The notes under the pieces were generated by a model, which saw only the letters and a program-made list of their open reading frames with translations, was not told where the DNA came from and ran no database searches. This document shows positions 13,721 through 16,338 of a stretch of DNA of 16,338 bases, piece by piece. The position numbers and the translations under genes are program-made. Positions within the stretch are counted from its first letter, which is position 1, and every line of letters begins with the position of its first letter. The stretch spans positions 1 through 16,338 of the forward strand of contig JBDOMT010000451.1 in the NCBI GenBank assembly GCA_039831705.1, read 5' to 3'. This DNA is from JAJRWS01 sp039831705 (GTDB lineage: Bacteria; Planctomycetota; Planctomycetia; Pirellulales; Lacipirellulaceae).

Positions 13721-15211
13721 ATGAAGACACTATTGATATTCGCCAGCGCAAGCATTTTGGCAACCATCGCAACCCAGGCCGGCAACGCCGAGGAGCGGCC
13801 CAACGTTTTGTTCATCTTGACCGATGACCAGCGTTATGACGCATTGAGCTGTATGGGGCATTCGCATCTCAAGACACCAAACATCGATCGGCTCGCCAGT
13901 GAGGGACTTTTGTTCAAGAACCACTTCTGCACGACCAGCCTCTGCTCCCCCAGTCGTGCGTCGATCTTAAGCGGTTTGTACGCCCACACACACGGTGTGT
14001 TCAACAATTTCACTGAGTATCCGGCCGGGATGGTGAGCTTTCCCATGCGGCTGCAAGAATCGGGCTACCAGACGGCCTATGTTGGCAAGTGGCATATGGG
14101 CGAAAAAAACGACAACCCGCGTCCCGGTTTCGACTATTTCGTCACACACAAAGGCCAGGGGCAGTATTTTGACACGGAATTCAATTTCAACGGCAAAGGC
14201 CGCCGGGTTGTTCCTGGATACTACACGAAGGTCGTCACCGACATGGCCATCGATTGGATCTCTAAGCGGAAAGATGGCAAGCCATGGCTCTTGATGGTCG
14301 GCCACAAAGCGCCCCACAGCTTTTACCTGCCAGAGAAGAAATACGAGAACGCCTTCAACAAGGCCGACATCCAGTACCCAGCCAGTGCGTTCGATCTGAA
14401 AGATAAACCCGCTTGGTTCAAGAAACGCCTTGATACCTGGCACGGCATTTATGGCCCGCTCTTCAACTGGCGCAAGAATTTTCCCGACAGCAGTTCGGAA
14501 GGGGTTAAGGACTTTGCGCGGATGGTTCGTGCCTATTGGGGTACGCTCCTTTCGGTGGACGACAGTGTCGGACGTTTGTACGACTTTCTTGAAAAGAGGG
14601 GTGAGCTGAATAACACACTGATCATCTTTACCTCGGATAACGGCCTGTTAGAAGGCGAGCACGGGATGGTCGACAAACGGACTGGTCACGAGCCGTCGAT
14701 CCGTATTCCGCTGGTGGCCCGATATTCGGGCCTCACTCCGACCGATCAGCCGCGCGTGATCGAACAAATCGTGGCAACGCTCGACTTCGCGCCGTCGATT
14801 CTAGACATCTGTGGTGCACCGACACTGGCAAAGGTCCACGGCAGCAGTTGGAAACGTTTGGCCCAAGGCGATGCATCCGGCTGGCGAACGAGCTTCTACT
14901 ATGAATACAACTACGAACACCAGTTTCCCTACACTCCGAACGTTCGGGCCTTGCGAACCGATCAGTTCAAATACATCCGCTACCCGCACGGCGACGGTTC
15001 GCCCGACCGGCACATGGCCGAGCTGTATGATCTCAAGATCGATCCGGGCGAGAACCGCAATCTGATCAATGATCCTGCCAAAGTGGGAACGATTCAACAA
15101 CTTCGCACAGAGCTCGATCGTCTGATCAGGCTGCACGGCGACGGCAAGTCGGACCAGATGCCGATCGATCAGGGCATCCAGTCCGGATTGCCGGAAAAGT
15201 CAATTCGCTAA
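13721..15211 (+). CDS. Secreted type I sulfatase, intact and canonical
   Basis: This encodes 496 aa. A signal peptide (MKTLLIFASA to about QAGNAEE, residue 25) is followed by NVLFILTDDQRYDAL with Asp35-Asp36. The canonical formylglycine motif is Cys75-Ser-Pro-Ser-Arg79, followed by ASILSGLYAHTHGV. Further active-site elements are GKWHMG, GHKAPHSFYLP, SDNGLLEGEHGMVDK and PSIRIPLVARYSG. The C-terminal FKYIRYPHGDG and AELYDLKIDPGENRNL strands are complete. This organisation resembles N-acetylglucosamine-6-sulfatase and heparan/glycosaminoglycan 6-O-sulfatase-like enzymes, but the substrate is only a guess. AAGGA (13707-13711) lies nine bases before the ATG. It differs clearly from its three neighbours, so the array is not a recent tandem duplication. 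It converges on the PQQ/EF-hand gene. Confidence 0.93.
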   Translation: MKTLLIFASASILATIATQAGNAEERPNVLFILTDDQRYDALSCMGHSHLKTPNIDRLASEGLLFKNHFCTTSLCSPSRASILSGLYAHTHGVFNNFTEYPAGMVSFPMRLQESGYQTAYVGKWHMGEKNDNPRPGFDYFVTHKGQGQYFDTEFNFNGKGRRVVPGYYTKVVTDMAIDWISKRKDGKPWLLMVGHKAPHSFYLPEKKYENAFNKADIQYPASAFDLKDKPAWFKKRLDTWHGIYGPLFNWRKNFPDSSSEGVKDFARMVRAYWGTLLSVDDSVGRLYDFLEKRGELNNTLIIFTSDNGLLEGEHGMVDKRTGHEPSIRIPLVARYSGLTPTDQPRVIEQIVATLDFAPSILDICGAPTLAKVHGSSWKRLAQGDASGWRTSFYYEYNYEHQFPYTPNVRALRTDQFKYIRYPHGDGSPDRHMAELYDLKIDPGENRNLINDPAKVGTIQQLRTELDRLIRLHGDGKSDQMPIDQGIQSGLPEKSIR

Positions 15212-15251
15212 GAGGTGGATCGTACCCCATTCGAATTAAAATGCCCAACCA

Positions 15252-15267
15252 CCACGCCAGAGTGTGG
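15252..15267. terminator. Short hairpin between convergent genes
   Basis: CCACGC (15252-15257) and GTGTGG (15262-15267) pair, with one G-T wobble, around a CAGA loop in the 64-base gap between the convergent sulfatase and PQQ/EF-hand genes. It is followed by a G-run rather than T-run on the plus strand, so termination activity is speculative. Confidence 0.25.
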
Positions 15268-15275
15268 GGGGCAGT

Positions 15276-16338
15276 TCAATCAATGAAAGAAAGTGCAGGA
15301 CGTTGAGGTCGTTCTGGACGCCCCTGACGCACGTTTCTACCAGATCGACCACGTCCACCACGTCTAAACATAGCACGCATGCCACTTTGAAATTCATCCA
15401 AAGAGATGACTTCATCCTGGTCCGTGTCGATCTGTTTGAGGTTGTCTTTTAACCGGCCAGAAATTTCATCTCCACTGAGCTTGCCATCACTGTCGGTGTC
15501 ACTTCGCTTGAATATGGCAACAAGATCAAAACGGCCACCACCGAAGCCACCCTGTCGCCCCGGACGAATTGGTGTTTCACTTGCTGCAGCTTCTTGCTTG
15601 CCATTTTGCAACTTCTTTTGGCTCTCGCGCTCAGCTTTTACAGCGACGCGCAAGTTGACACGCTCTTCAAGCTGGGCAATGCAATACAGGTTTTTACTTG
15701 ATCGAATGTACAATTCTCCCTGACTAATGGCCGGTGCTGCGCTGAAATCCTCACTCTCGCCGGTCACACGGTTGACGGCGAGCTGCTTGAAATCCTTGCC
15801 CGCTTCAAGGACGTGAATATCACCACTTCGAGATGCAAAATAGATCTTGCCATCGGCTAACACAAACGAAGAGTAATCTTGCCCACCATGACTCCCGCGA
15901 CGGCGACCACCACCTCGCTGACTTTGACTTTCTTCCGCGCTACTCACGGAACCCGTTCCAGTTGAACTCGAGGGCGTCGTTACCTTCGTCGTTGCCTTCA
16001 GCCTGCCACGAAATATTTGATCTCCAGCGGACGCATCGAAGCAATGCGCAATGCCTCTTGAGATTGAGTAAATTCTATCATCGTAAAACAAAGGTGAGCC
16101 AATGCGACCGGTTTGCTGGCCAATCCAAACGGTGTGTGATTTGGTAACGTCTCCGGTTCCCCCGGCACGCACAGCGATTCCACCACCTCCGCCAGAGCCC
16201 GATTCGATGGAATACACGATTCCATCCTGAGTTACCACACTGGCACAGAATGAGTTGGGGACAGGTGACTTACAGTACCAACGCAATTTACCCGTATTAG
16301 GATCGAGGCCCCAAATCTCGTCGGGTACTGCAATCACT
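15276..16338 (-). CDS. PQQ-type beta-propeller protein with C-terminal EF-hand pair (partial)
   Basis: The frame is open through the right edge, so the N-terminus is outside the window; about 354 residues are visible. The visible N-terminal part has propeller blades of the PQQ/BamB type (EIWGLDPNTGKLRWYCKS, SPLFYDDRIYSIS, SSFVLADGKIYFASRSGDIHVLEAG, PAISQGELYIRSSKNLYCI). One loop holds a Ser/Thr-rich then Gly/Arg-rich low-complexity insert. After a charged linker (VKAERESQKKLQNGKQ) come two EF-hand loops, DTDSDGKLSGDE and DTDQDEVISLDE. The second has Glu where the loop normally has Gly at position 6. It ends in an Arg/Gly/Pro-rich tail (RRGGRGRSGRNVRQGRPERPQRP). Planctomycetes carry many such secreted propeller proteins with calcium-binding ends; the ligand is unknown. 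The GTG at 16335-16337 is not taken as a start. Confidence 0.85.
   Translation of the reverse strand, partial: VIAVPDEIWGLDPNTGKLRWYCKSPVPNSFCASVVTQDGIVYSIESGSGGGGGIAVRAGGTGDVTKSHTVWIGQQTGRIGSPLFYDDRIYSISRGIAHCFDASAGDQIFRGRLKATTKVTTPSSSTGTGSVSSAEESQSQRGGGRRRGSHGGQDYSSFVLADGKIYFASRSGDIHVLEAGKDFKQLAVNRVTGESEDFSAAPAISQGELYIRSSKNLYCIAQLEERVNLRVAVKAERESQKKLQNGKQEAAASETPIRPGRQGGFGGGRFDLVAIFKRSDTDSDGKLSGDEISGRLKDNLKQIDTDQDEVISLDEFQSGMRAMFRRGGRGRSGRNVRQGRPERPQRPALSFID

Noticed and set aside
8847..15211. Recent tandem duplication of the sulfatases
   Set aside because: The four proteins differ in motif context, length and C-termini throughout, so they are divergent paralogues rather than recent copies.
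1..16338. CRISPR arrays, riboswitches or complete RNA genes
   Set aside because: No regularly spaced direct repeats, no recognisable riboswitch core and no complete tRNA or rRNA were seen on either strand by eye.

Overview
The window looks like planctomycete chromosome, most likely from the Pirellulaceae or a close relative. Two things point there. A DUF1559 pseudopilin-like protein has the textbook N-terminus and a C-terminal 'FGDGHG' tail. The right half is a tandem array of secreted type I sulfatases, a gene class greatly expanded in marine planctomycetes. The taxon is an inference from gene content; no rRNA or marker gene is present.

Layout. Positions 1-248 hold an unassigned tail ending in a perfect hairpin (122-146). 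A small secreted protein (249-743, +) then converges on the DUF1559 gene (1030-1962, -), which has a good sigma70-like promoter. Positions 1963-2887 are about 0.9 kb of AT-richer DNA without a convincing gene. This stretch contains a 12-bp palindrome next to a promoter-like pair and a tRNA-like 3' fragment. Next comes a plus-strand operon of two short-chain dehydrogenases (the first KduD-like) and a small cupin (2888-4879). It faces a minus-strand operon of a two-domain 'cyclase' (PF04199-like) hydrolase and an ACS-family MFS transporter (7980 down to 4951). Together these five genes look like uptake and catabolism of a small organic or sugar acid.

From 8418 to 15211 everything runs on the plus strand and is sulfatase: a decayed remnant (8418-8833), an arylsulfatase with an atypical C-H-L-S-R active site (8847-10283), an intact sulfatase (10403-11881), an iduronate-2-sulfatase-like gene joined to it by ATGA overlap but interrupted by an in-frame amber codon (11878-13374), and an intact sulfatase behind its own possible promoter (13721-15211). 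The window ends in a convergent, truncated PQQ-propeller/EF-hand protein.

The strongest observations are about decay or change of catalytic residues. The second SDR has Phe in place of the catalytic Tyr. The tandem cyclase keeps complementary halves of its metal motif in its two domains. One sulfatase lacks the Pro of the formylglycine motif. One is broken by a single nonsense codon in an otherwise open frame. One is a frameshifted and internally deleted relic. No glycoside hydrolase, polysaccharide lyase, SusC/D pair or formylglycine-generating enzyme lies in the window, so the sulfated substrate cannot be named. I found no wholly new system that the sequence alone proves.
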